DNA from: CAYFRC01 sp050946115 | Lineage (GTDB): Bacteria; Bacillota; Clostridia; Christensenellales; Aristaeellaceae | Assembly: GCA_050946115.1 (NCBI GenBank) | Contig: JBMNUF010000028.1 | Location: 1-27,496, forward strand | Length of the DNA: 27,496 nt | Direction of reading: 5' to 3' | In this document: piece after piece, positions 15,161-22,746 of the stretch | Position numbering within the stretch: position 1 is the stretch's first letter | Layout: each line of letters opens with the position of its first letter | Notes under the pieces: model-generated | Told to the model about the DNA's origin: nothing | The model's database searches: none | The model's input: the letters and a program-made list of their open reading frames with translations, nothing else | Program-made: the position numbers and the translations under genes

Positions 15161-16933
15161 ATGTTGAAGGGTTTTGTCTTTTTCTTTAAACAGGGATGGA
15201 AGCACGATAAGAAGTACATCCTCTGGTTGTTTTTGTTGCAGATTGTGCATGCGATTACGCCGATATCATCCGCGCTGCTGATCAAACTCGTGATCGATGA
15301 ACTGAGCGGGTTGGGGAGAGTTGGGTATCTGGCGCTGTATGTCCTTTTCTTTGCGGGATGGATTTGTATATCCGAGATGCTGTCCTCTTTCCTGACGAAG
15401 GATTGTTTTACGCACAGGTGCCGCGTCGATGCCGCCTTCGGCTTTGAGATGCATCAAAAACTGGCGATGGCGGATTATGAGAGGCTGGAAAGCCCGGAGT
15501 TCATCGATATGCAGGCCAAAGCAAAGAAGTTTTTGACCTGCGATTACCACGGCTTTGGATACCTGTTGGATTGCGGGGCATCGATCTTCGGCCAGGTCAT
15601 CACGATAGCGGGCCTTCTCGCCATCCTCAGTACGATGAGAAGTTGGTTTGTTTTGCTGTTCGCCGTGCTCGCCGTAGCGGCATCCTTGATAGAGAGCAAG
15701 GCAATTCAAAAGGCCATGAAACTGTCGATGGAGGTCGTGAAGCACAGTCGCCTTTGGGTGTATTACGGCGAATTGTTTGAACAGCCCAAATGCGGCAAGG
15801 AGATACGCATGAACGGCATGATGCATTGGCTGCTCGGAAAAGAAAGGGAAGTTGTCGAAAAAGCCATCGACAACATCGCTCGCCAGAACGGCTTCTATAT
15901 CGAATCCGGCGTCAAAAGAGCGGCTCTTTCCTTCCTGCAAAACGGCATTGCCTATGGCGTGCTGATCCGAAATGTGCTTGCGGGCGGCTTGGGGATAGGT
16001 ACGTTTTCTATGTGCATCAGCGCACTCACGTCATTTTCCAAGGCGGTGCGCGAGATGACGGATCGCATTACGGAAATTCGCGCGTACGATTTTTACTATG
16101 CGCAGCTCGATGCATATTTGCACATTCCGCAGGCGCTTCGGAAAGGAAAGCGATTGCCCGAAGCCGATACTGCACATCGCTTTGAATTCGTCGATGTCGG
16201 TTTTCGGTATAGCGGCAGTGAGAACTGGGCGCTGCGGCATATCGACATAGTGATCGAACCCGGACAGCGCTTGGCGTTGGTCGGCGAAAACGGTTCCGGA
16301 AAATCCACATTCGCAAAACTGCTTTGCCGTTTATATGCCCCGACGGAGGGGAAGATATTGATGGACGGCATCGACATCCGCGAATACGATTACGATCGGT
16401 ATCTGGAGCTGTTCTCCACCGTGTTTCAGGATTTTCAGCTCTTCGATTGCTCCCTGCGCGACAATATCCTCCTCGGAAGGGCGATGAACGGGGATGCACT
16501 CGATGAAATCATCGAAAAAGTCGGATTGGCTGAGAAAATCGGCACACTGCCTCGCGGAAAAGACACGACCGTCGGACGCAGATTCGATGAGGAAGGCTTT
16601 GAGCCTTCGGGAGGCGAAGCGCAAAAAATCGTGCTCGCCCGCGCGCTGTGCAAGGATGCGCCCGTTATCCTGCTCGACGAGCCGACCGCTGCGATGGACT
16701 CCAGGGCGGAATATGCGCTGTACAACAGATATAAGGATCTGATCGGCGATAAAACATCCTTGTATATCTCCCATCGGCTGTCGGCGTGCCGATTCTGCGA
16801 CAGGATCGCGGTTCTTCATCAGGGCTCTTTGGCGGAATACGGTACGCATGAAGAACTGATGTCGCTTGGAACGGAATACGCCGAGCTGTACAAAATGCAA
16901 GCGCAGTATTACACAGACACTCCCGCACAGTAG
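15161..16933 (+). CDS. ABC exporter, fused membrane and ATPase domains
   Basis: This 590-aa half-transporter has about six spans in residues 15-310, then a nucleotide-binding domain: Walker A GENGSGKST, Q-loop FQDFQLF, signature PSGGEAQ (Pro and Glu for Leu and Gln of LSGGQ), Walker B VILLDEPTAAMDS and H-loop ISHRL. All catalytic residues are present. Such proteins dimerise to export drugs, peptides or lipids. Start 15161 is taken because GGAGG (15148-15152) lies 8 nt upstream; an ATG at 15146 overlaps that site. No partner half-transporter is present, so a homodimer is likely. Codons are visibly less GC-biased at third positions than in flanking operons, suggesting acquisition. Expression should depend on read-through of the attenuator at 15034-15122, which hints at a role against a translation-affecting compound. 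Confidence 0.93.
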   Translation: MLKGFVFFFKQGWKHDKKYILWLFLLQIVHAITPISSALLIKLVIDELSGLGRVGYLALYVLFFAGWICISEMLSSFLTKDCFTHRCRVDAAFGFEMHQKLAMADYERLESPEFIDMQAKAKKFLTCDYHGFGYLLDCGASIFGQVITIAGLLAILSTMRSWFVLLFAVLAVAASLIESKAIQKAMKLSMEVVKHSRLWVYYGELFEQPKCGKEIRMNGMMHWLLGKEREVVEKAIDNIARQNGFYIESGVKRAALSFLQNGIAYGVLIRNVLAGGLGIGTFSMCISALTSFSKAVREMTDRITEIRAYDFYYAQLDAYLHIPQALRKGKRLPEADTAHRFEFVDVGFRYSGSENWALRHIDIVIEPGQRLALVGENGSGKSTFAKLLCRLYAPTEGKILMDGIDIREYDYDRYLELFSTVFQDFQLFDCSLRDNILLGRAMNGDALDEIIEKVGLAEKIGTLPRGKDTTVGRRFDEEGFEPSGGEAQKIVLARALCKDAPVILLDEPTAAMDSRAEYALYNRYKDLIGDKTSLYISHRLSACRFCDRIAVLHQGSLAEYGTHEELMSLGTEYAELYKMQAQYYTDTPAQ

Positions 16934-16956
16934 CTTCGCCTTTTACCGACAAAAAG

Positions 16957-17000
16957 CGGGTACCGAGCCGACCACAGCGCTCGGTTCGGTCCCCATTTTT
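16957..17000 (+). terminator. bidirectional terminator between ABC exporter and RND gene
   Basis: ACCGAGCCGA (16962-16971) pairs with TCGGTTCGGT (16981-16990), one G-U, extended by GGG/CCC across a bulge, followed by TTTTTT. An AAAAA run at 16951-16955 gives a T tract for the opposite strand, so it can end both converging transcripts. Confidence 0.85.
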
Positions 17001-17011
17001 TAAGCGAACGA

Positions 17012-19648
17012 TCAGGCGCTTTCGGCGCTCTTTGCGCCGCGCAGCGCGCGATTTCCCGTGAAGAAATCGTACAGCGCAGGTACGATGAACAGCGTCATAA
17101 ACGTCGCGTAAGTCAGGCCGCCTATGACGACGACCGCCATGGGCTGCATCATCTCCGCGCCCATGCCCTGTGCCATCGCCATGGTCGCCATGCCCAAAAT
17201 CGTCGTCAGCGCGGTCATGAGGATGGGGCGAAGGCGCGTGCGCCCGGTCTCGAGGAGCGCCTCACGCTTTCCCTTGCCCTCGAGGCGGAGCTGGTTCACG
17301 CTGTCCACGAACACGATGCCGTTGTTGACGATGACGCCCGCGAGCACGAGGAACCCGATCAAAGATACGACGGAAATGTCCATCCCGCCCCAAATCAGCC
17401 CGACGAGTCCGCCCGTAAACGCCAGCGGGATCGTAAACAGCACGATGAACGGCAGCAAAAGCGACTGGAACTGCGCCACCATGATGAAGTAGATCAGCGC
17501 TATGCCAATGACGATCATGAGCAGCAGGTCTTGCATGACGTCGTTCACCATCTTGTTTTCGCCCGATACGACGATCGTCACGCCCTCGGGCGGCGTATAG
17601 GTATCGAGCAGCGCCTGCATTTCCCGCGCGACGAGGCCGGAATTGTACCCGTTCCTGTACTCGGCGGATGCCGTCACCGCGCGGAGCTGGTTTTCGCGCC
17701 GGATGGTGTCGAGCGAATCGGAATACTCCGCCGTCGCGACGTCGGAAAGCGGGAATTTCTCCTTGTCGCCGTCGTCATTCTCCCACTCGAGTTTGATGTT
17801 CAAAAGTTCTTCCGGGGTGATCTTCTCGCTCTTCGAATCCACGGCGATCACGGGATAACTGCTGCCGGACACGGTCATCGTGGAGATCTCCGTGCCGTCC
17901 GCGATCGACGCGGCGACGGTCATGTAGATTTGCGCGACGGTGAGCTTCTTTTTGACAGCTTCCTCCTTGTCGATGATCAGCGTGATCTGCGGGGTGACGT
18001 CCTCCTGCCCGTCGGAGATGTCCTCGAAGCCTTCGACCTGTTGCATGAGGGCGGCGACATCCTTGGCGGTTTTGCGCAGCGCGTCGATGTCGTTTCCGCG
18101 CGCCGCGACGCTGAAGCCGCTGCCGGTGAGCATCGTGACGTCCATGCTGCTGGTCTGGAAGGCGAGGTCGACGGATAGATCTTGTATCCTTTCTTTGATA
18201 TCCTCGGCGATTTGCGCGTTGCGGCGAGCCTTGCCCTCTTTGAGCGTGAGGTAGAAGGAGACGGTTTTGCCGCCGGACGTCGCGGAGGAGAGGCTCGCGA
18301 GCATGGTGCCGCCCGTGAATACGCCGATGGTATCGACTTCTTCGATCTCGAGCATGCGGGAGAGTGCGGTGTCCGCGGCGGATGTCATTTCATTGAAGGT
18401 GGTAGTGGCAGGCAGCGTCATGGACACCGACATCTGGTTGGAGTCCACCTCGGGCAGGAAGGACGTGCCCATGCCGGGAATCTGAAGGGCTGACCATATC
18501 AACAGCCCAAGAGACAGCAGGATCGATACCCACTTGCGGCGCAGCGTGAAATCGAGCAGCTTCACATAGCCCGCCTGGAACGCGCTGAAGAACCTGCCCT
18601 TTTGCTCCTTTGTCCTGCGCAGCATGAAAGACGACAGAGCCGGAACGGTCGTCAGCGCGACGACGAGGCTCGCGAGCAGGGAATAGGTTATGGCGAGGCC
18701 CATGTCCGTAAACAGGTCGCGTGCGAGGCCCTTCACGAACACGATCGGCAAGAACACGCATACGGTCGTAAGCGTCGAGGAGAAGATGGCGCCGGACATC
18801 TGCTTCGCGCCGACGACGCACGCCTTAAACAGCGGCATTCCTTCCGAACGCAGGCGGTAGATGTTTTCGATGATGACGATGGAGTTGTCCACGAGCATAC
18901 CCACGCCCAGCGCGAGCCCCGCCAGCGACATGACGTTGAGCGTCATGTTGGAAAAATACATCGCCACAAACGCGACGACCAGCGACAGCGGGATCGAAAT
19001 GCCCACGATAAAGGTCGGTCTGAAGTCCCACAGGAACATCAGAAGGACGAGAATCGCGAGGATACCGCCGTAGATGAGGTTTTCGAATACCGAATCCACG
19101 ACCAGGTCGATGTATATGCCCTGGTCGAACAGTGGCGTCAGGCGGAGGCCGGGGTATTTCTCCATGAGGGAATTGAATTTCGCGCCGATCGCATCGGACA
19201 CCTCGGAGGTGGATGCGGTGGAGCGCTTTTCGATCGTCAAAAGCACGCCTGCGTTGTCGTCGATGCGGGCGTAGGTGGAATCGGCGTTATCCGTGATTTC
19301 GACCGTCGCGACATCGCCCAAACGTACCTCGGGCACGGTGTCGAGCTCCATCTCGAACAGGAGCATGTTGCGCATCGCTTCCAGCTCTTCGTATTTCTTG
19401 CCGACGCGCACGAGGTATTGCGTATCGTTTTCGTCATAAACGTAGCCGGCGGGCATTTCAAAGTTCTGCGCGGCGAGCAGCTTCGCGAGCATTTCTAGCG
19501 TGATCACGCCGTTTAGGTCGGCCTTTTTGAACGCCTCGTCGCGCTTTTCTTCAAACTCCTTGCGCGCCTGCCGAAGCTGCTCCCTGCCGTCCTCGATCTT
19601 GCCCTCGGCGCTGTCGATCGCCGATCTCGCGGAGGACCTGGCGCTCAA
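17012..19648 (-). CDS. RND family exporter, C-terminal part (separated by in-frame stop)
   Basis: These 878 residues continue, in the same frame, the protein that stops at 19658-19660. The part begins within a coiled coil (ARSAIDSAEGKIEDGREQLRQARKEFEEK) and then resumes the AcrB-like fold: NGVITLEMLAKLLAAQNFEMPAG matches the docking-domain helix, then TM2-TM6 with GVGMLVDNSIVIIENI carrying proton-relay type Asp254, a second large extracytoplasmic region, and TM8-TM12 (LVLAGVIVNNGIVFVDSVNQLRLEG, TRLRPILMTALTTILGM). The first transmembrane helix is missing from this part. The nominal start is a TTG at 19648 with no close ribosome binding site, so independent translation is doubtful. Either the gene is recently inactivated, the stop is read through, the base call is wrong, or two pieces assemble. 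Family: HAE1-type hydrophobe efflux. Confidence 0.85.
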   Translation of the reverse strand: MSARSSARSAIDSAEGKIEDGREQLRQARKEFEEKRDEAFKKADLNGVITLEMLAKLLAAQNFEMPAGYVYDENDTQYLVRVGKKYEELEAMRNMLLFEMELDTVPEVRLGDVATVEITDNADSTYARIDDNAGVLLTIEKRSTASTSEVSDAIGAKFNSLMEKYPGLRLTPLFDQGIYIDLVVDSVFENLIYGGILAILVLLMFLWDFRPTFIVGISIPLSLVVAFVAMYFSNMTLNVMSLAGLALGVGMLVDNSIVIIENIYRLRSEGMPLFKACVVGAKQMSGAIFSSTLTTVCVFLPIVFVKGLARDLFTDMGLAITYSLLASLVVALTTVPALSSFMLRRTKEQKGRFFSAFQAGYVKLLDFTLRRKWVSILLSLGLLIWSALQIPGMGTSFLPEVDSNQMSVSMTLPATTTFNEMTSAADTALSRMLEIEEVDTIGVFTGGTMLASLSSATSGGKTVSFYLTLKEGKARRNAQIAEDIKERIQDLSVDLAFQTSSMDVTMLTGSGFSVAARGNDIDALRKTAKDVAALMQQVEGFEDISDGQEDVTPQITLIIDKEEAVKKKLTVAQIYMTVAASIADGTEISTMTVSGSSYPVIAVDSKSEKITPEELLNIKLEWENDDGDKEKFPLSDVATAEYSDSLDTIRRENQLRAVTASAEYRNGYNSGLVAREMQALLDTYTPPEGVTIVVSGENKMVNDVMQDLLLMIVIGIALIYFIMVAQFQSLLLPFIVLFTIPLAFTGGLVGLIWGGMDISVVSLIGFLVLAGVIVNNGIVFVDSVNQLRLEGKGKREALLETGRTRLRPILMTALTTILGMATMAMAQGMGAEMMQPMAVVVIGGLTYATFMTLFIVPALYDFFTGNRALRGAKSAESA

Positions 19649-19657
19649 AAGCTGCTT

Positions 19658-21394
19658 TTACGCGTCCTCAATGTCGGTGTCCTTGTCGATGCCGTCGATG
19701 AGTCCCGCGGGGATTATGCCGTTGTTGAGCTTTTCGATCATCCCCTCGAGCTTCGCGATGCCGCCATCCAGCTGGGGAATGGCGTTTTCGAGCTGTGCCT
19801 TCTGCTCTACGAGTGCGGGCCTTTGCGCAACGGCGCCTTCGAGTGCTGCGAGCTGCCGATATTCGGGGGAATTCTCGATTGCGGAGATCTGCGCCTGAAG
19901 CTGTGCGATCTCGGCCCTGAGCGCCGCGATCTTTTCCGCGTCCGATTCCGCGCGCGCCGAAAAGAGCGATGCGAAGGCGGAGAGGGGAGAGAACATCCCC
20001 TGCTCGCCCGAACCGTCAGGGCTTCCCGCGCCGTGCGGGGGATCCTCGGGTGGCTGCGTCGCCTGCGGAAGCTGGGTTGCGGCGGGAGCCTCCGTTGCCT
20101 GCGGCTGCTGGGTCGCAGCGGGCGCGTCAGTCGATTGCGGCTGCTCGGTGGGGGCGGGCGTTTCCTGCTCCGATTCGCCGTCCGCGTCGTACGGCGCGAT
20201 GCCGGGCGCGTCCGTCGCCTGCGGGGACTGTGTGGTCGCTGGCGCATCCGTCGCCTGCGGGGGTTGGCTCGCTGCGGGCGGGTTCGTCGCCTGCGGGGGT
20301 TGTGTAGTCGCTGGCGTATCCGTCGGCTGCGGGGGTTGTGTCGTTGTGGGCGCATCCGTCGCCTGAGGGGGATTTGTCGCGGGAGGATTTGTCGCGGGGG
20401 GATTCGTCGCCTGTGCGCCTTCCAACGCTTCGAGCTCCGCCTGCTTTGCGCTCAGCTGCTGCCTGAGGGATGCGAGCTGCCGGCGCATGGCGGAAAGCGC
20501 GCCCGCAGCCTCCGGCGGCATGGATTCGGGCGTTTGCGCAAGTGCGGAATTGATTTGTTCAAGCCCCGCTTCCGCTTCGCGCTTTTGCTGCCTTAGGGAT
20601 GCCAACTGCTCCTCGCACGCGGCGATCATGCCGGGGATCGCTTCCCGCGCCTGCTCCAACTGCGAAAGCCCGTCTTTGATTTGCTTCATGCCCTTTTTGG
20701 ACTTGGAATTGAGCTGCTTTTCCGCGTCGTCGAGCTCTTTTTCCGCATCATTCAGCTGCTGCTCCACGTCCGCGAGCTCGCTGTCGATCTCGCGGAGGAT
20801 TTTGCTGTTGAGGTCGTCCACCATCTCCTCGCGCAGGGTGACGGTGATGTCCTCCTCGATGAGACCCGATGCGGTGACGCTCCCGACGCCCTCGACGCCC
20901 TCGAGCGCCGGCACGAGGCTGTCCTTGGTGAACGCCGAAAGCTGTTTGATGTCCGCATCCTTCAGATCGACCGCTGCGATCATGATGGGCAACATTTCGG
21001 GGTTGATCTTCATCATCACGGGAATGCCGACCGCTTCGGGAAACGACGACTTGAGCGCATCGATCTTCGCATTCAGGTCGAGCATGACGGAATCCATATT
21101 GGTTTCGCTCTCATATTCCATGATGATGAGGGAGAGGTTTTCGCTCGACGAGGACGAGATGTTCGCGAGCCCCGAAACCGTCGAAAACTCCGCCTCCATG
21201 GGCTTGGAAACGGTGTTCTCGATCTCCTCGGGACTTGCGCCCACGTAGGTGGTGTATACGACCACATACGGCAAATCCATCTTCGGAAGCAGGTCCGTCG
21301 TCATATTTATAAACGCCATGACGCCCAAAAGAATCGCCGTCGCGATGCCGACGAACACGGTGTACGGCCTTTTGACGCTGAATTTTGCTAACAT
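19658..21394 (-). CDS. RND family exporter, N-terminal part with giant coiled-coil/PT-rich insertion
   Basis: These 578 residues start with TM1 (YTVFVGIATAILLGVMAFIN) and the first porter subdomains (LPKMDLPYVVVYTTYVGASP, then EGVEGVGSVTASG), which match HAE1-type RND pumps. Near residue 195, where AcrB enters its docking domain, a coiled coil begins (LADVEQQLNDAEKELDDAEKQL) to about 326; a Pro/Thr/Gln/Ala-rich tract runs 328-460; a second coiled coil runs ~483-578. The frame then hits TAA in the context IEDA-stop-KQLL. An earlier heptad in the same protein reads DDAEKQL, so the lost residue was very probably Glu (GAA to TAA). Start 21394 has AAAGGAG 10 nt upstream and a good promoter at 21424-21452. 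If truncated, the product has one span plus a long outer arm. Confidence 0.88.
   Translation of the reverse strand: MLAKFSVKRPYTVFVGIATAILLGVMAFINMTTDLLPKMDLPYVVVYTTYVGASPEEIENTVSKPMEAEFSTVSGLANISSSSSENLSLIIMEYESETNMDSVMLDLNAKIDALKSSFPEAVGIPVMMKINPEMLPIMIAAVDLKDADIKQLSAFTKDSLVPALEGVEGVGSVTASGLIEEDITVTLREEMVDDLNSKILREIDSELADVEQQLNDAEKELDDAEKQLNSKSKKGMKQIKDGLSQLEQAREAIPGMIAACEEQLASLRQQKREAEAGLEQINSALAQTPESMPPEAAGALSAMRRQLASLRQQLSAKQAELEALEGAQATNPPATNPPATNPPQATDAPTTTQPPQPTDTPATTQPPQATNPPAASQPPQATDAPATTQSPQATDAPGIAPYDADGESEQETPAPTEQPQSTDAPAATQQPQATEAPAATQLPQATQPPEDPPHGAGSPDGSGEQGMFSPLSAFASLFSARAESDAEKIAALRAEIAQLQAQISAIENSPEYRQLAALEGAVAQRPALVEQKAQLENAIPQLDGGIAKLEGMIEKLNNGIIPAGLIDGIDKDTDIEDA
20015..20413 (-). 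repeat. degenerate tandem repeat encoding PQATDAPATTQ-like units
   Basis: About 130 codons of low-complexity sequence inside the RND gene, built from variants of 8-11 residue units such as PQATDAPATTQ, PPQATNPPAASQ and NPPAT. At DNA level the + strand shows recurring GTCGCCTGCGGGGGTTG-like blocks, for example near 20250, 20290 and 20330. Such tracts are prone to length change and to misassembly. Confidence 0.85.
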
Positions 21395-21423
21395 AAAAAC
21401 GTTGCTCCTTTCGATTCACATTT

Positions 21424-21452
21424 ATTATAAAAGGCGAACCGTTAAAAAGCAA
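21424..21452 (-). promoter_or_regulatory. promoter of the RND exporter gene
   Basis: On the - strand: TTGCTT (21452-21447), 17-bp spacer, perfect TATAAT (21429-21424). No TG extension. It sits in the 102-nt gap after the fRMsr-GNAT gene, which has no clear terminator, so some read-through into the RND gene is possible. Confidence 0.75.
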
Positions 21453-21496
21453 CGAGAAATCGGCGATGTCGGGAGAATGTCGTTTTTTGGACACAT

Positions 21497-22429
21497 TTAT
21501 ACATCGATCATATTGTTGTATACCGTGTGCTGCGGGGTGCCGTTTGGCGCGTACTCCGCGCCGACGCATTTGCGATAGAAGTGCTCCGCGCTTCCGACCC
21601 AGCCGATGATCGCGTAGCAATAGCCCTCATTTGCGAGCGCATGGAGCGCGCGCAGTAAAAGCGCCCTTCCAAGCCCGTAGCCGCGCAAATCTCCCCTCAC
21701 GCCGATGGGGCCGAAATAGCCCTTTGCCGTCGCGTCATAGCACGCAAAGCCGCAGATTTCCTTATCGCGCGTCGCGATGAAACACTTCGGCACCTCCTGC
21801 AGCATCGCGTATTCCGCCTCCAACGCCCAACCCTCCGAAAAGTGCGCGCGGATAAACGCCTTTACGCGTTCCCTGTCCGTCGGATACACGCGCTTGATTT
21901 GGAAGCCCTCGGCCACGGTGTATTCCGGAAGGTTTGCGATGTTTGCGATCATGTCGCTCCCGCGATAGCGGGGGATGTTCGATACGGCGTTTTCGATCAG
22001 CCGCACGATCTCGGAAAGATGCGCCCTATCCTCCTCCGAAAAGCGGTTCGGCACGGGGCTGTCGATGTCGAGAACGCCGATGACGCTCCCGTTTCGGTGA
22101 ATCGGCAGCACGATCTCCGATGCGGAAGCCGCGTCGCAGGCGATGTGCCCGGAAAATGCGTGTACATCGGGCACGACGAGGATTTCGTCTTTTTCCGCCG
22201 CCGTTCCGCATACGCCCTTTCCGAACGGGATTTCGGCGCATGCGGGCTTTCCCTGAAACGCGCCGAGCGTTAATAGGTCGTTTTCCGTAACGAAATAAAA
22301 GCCCGCCCAGTTAACCGACGACATACCGTGGTACAGAACCGCCGCAATGTTTGCGTACACGGCCGATTCGCGCGGCAAATCGGAGAGCATCTCACGGACC
22401 TGCTCTTTGATGATCGAATACTGTGTCAT
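21497..22429 (-). CDS. free methionine-(R)-sulfoxide reductase (GAF) fused to GNAT acetyltransferase
   Basis: Residues 1-150 form a GAF domain of the fRMsr type, which reduces free Met-R-sulfoxide with thioredoxin. The three active-site cysteines are at 64 (KPACAEI), 74 (KGVCGTA) and 98 (GHIACDAAS); their spacing of 10 and 24 residues equals that of E. coli fRMsr Cys84/94/118, and SEIVLPI and VLDIDSP follow. Residues ~176-310 are a GNAT domain with acetyl-CoA loop RGDLRGYGLG (245-254) and a FGPIGV strand before it. The fusion is in frame with no stop. Start at 22429 has GGGAGG 9 nt upstream. The acetyl acceptor is unknown; linking sulfoxide repair to acetylation, for instance of methionine or methionine sulfone/sulfoximine-like toxins, is a speculative idea. 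Confidence 0.88.
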   Translation of the reverse strand: MTQYSIIKEQVREMLSDLPRESAVYANIAAVLYHGMSSVNWAGFYFVTENDLLTLGAFQGKPACAEIPFGKGVCGTAAEKDEILVVPDVHAFSGHIACDAASASEIVLPIHRNGSVIGVLDIDSPVPNRFSEEDRAHLSEIVRLIENAVSNIPRYRGSDMIANIANLPEYTVAEGFQIKRVYPTDRERVKAFIRAHFSEGWALEAEYAMLQEVPKCFIATRDKEICGFACYDATAKGYFGPIGVRGDLRGYGLGRALLLRALHALANEGYCYAIIGWVGSAEHFYRKCVGAEYAPNGTPQHTVYNNMIDV

Positions 22430-22510
22430 GTTCCGTTCCTCCCGCAGAGTTTTGCGACAATCATACCGCAGAAAGCGCGTTTGTGCAAGCGCTTTTTAAC
22501 GCGCGTCGGC

Positions 22511-22539
22511 TTTACAACAAAGCTCCCTCCGTCTATACT
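22511..22539 (+). promoter_or_regulatory. promoter of the small membrane protein gene
   Basis: TTTACA (22511-22516), 17-bp spacer, TATACT (22534-22539). The predicted transcript would be only about 200 nt and ends at the hairpin at 22721-22746. Confidence 0.65.
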
Positions 22540-22571
22540 GTTTGCAGGGACGGAAAAGGAGAGGATATGCG

Positions 22572-22694
22572 ATGAAAGAGGAGACAAAACGCATCATACA
22601 GACGATTCTGCTCGCGATCGGCGTCGTCGTCGTGCCGTACACGCTGGCGAAACTCGCGCTGTGGCTGATTCAGGCGGTTCGAGCCGGGCGGTAG
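22572..22694 (+). CDS. small single-span membrane protein, 40 aa
   Basis: The frame encodes MKEETKRIIQTILLAIGVVVV, followed by PYTLAKLALWLIQAVRAGR: a charged N-terminus, one long hydrophobic helix (about residues 9-33, with a Pro kink) and a basic C-terminus, which suggests a membrane protein with the C-terminal end in the cytosol or an amphipathic peptide. AAGGAGAGG at 22556-22564 lies 7 nt before the ATG. A promoter 17-bp spaced upstream and a terminator downstream give it a complete private transcription unit between two - strand genes, which argues that it is real. No homology is recognised. It could be a small regulator of a membrane complex or a type I toxin-like peptide, but no antisense RNA was identified. 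Confidence 0.72.
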   Translation: MKEETKRIIQTILLAIGVVVVPYTLAKLALWLIQAVRAGR

Positions 22695-22720
22695 GGTATC
22701 TATATCACTGCGTTTCAAAG

Positions 22721-22746
22721 AAGGGCGGCGTTGAAAGCCGCCCTTT
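22721..22746 (+). terminator. bidirectional terminator between small gene and ywlC
   Basis: AAGGGCGGC (22721-22729) pairs with GCCGCCCTT (22737-22745), a 9-bp stem with a 7-nt loop. T-rich sequence on both sides is short. Its 3' arm overlaps the ywlC stop codon (22745-22747). Confidence 0.72.

Noticed and set aside
13485..15161. Three genes (permease 8191, aldolase 13499, exporter 15161) have an extra ATG touching or overlapping the GGAGG, which looks like a decoy start
   Set aside because: GGAGGATG and ATGGAGG arise easily by chance next to a strong ribosome binding site; no sign that the first ATG is used or conserved.
20040..20410. Clustered near-repeats that at first look like a CRISPR or VNTR array
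   Set aside because: Repeat period is short and irregular, keeps the reading frame, and encodes PT-rich protein; no spacers of constant length.
17012..21394. Long + strand frames opposite the RND and Big_2 genes (for example 18602-19498 and 9347-10507)
   Set aside because: They are antisense shadows created by high GC at third positions; the - strand frames carry clear family motifs and ribosome binding sites.
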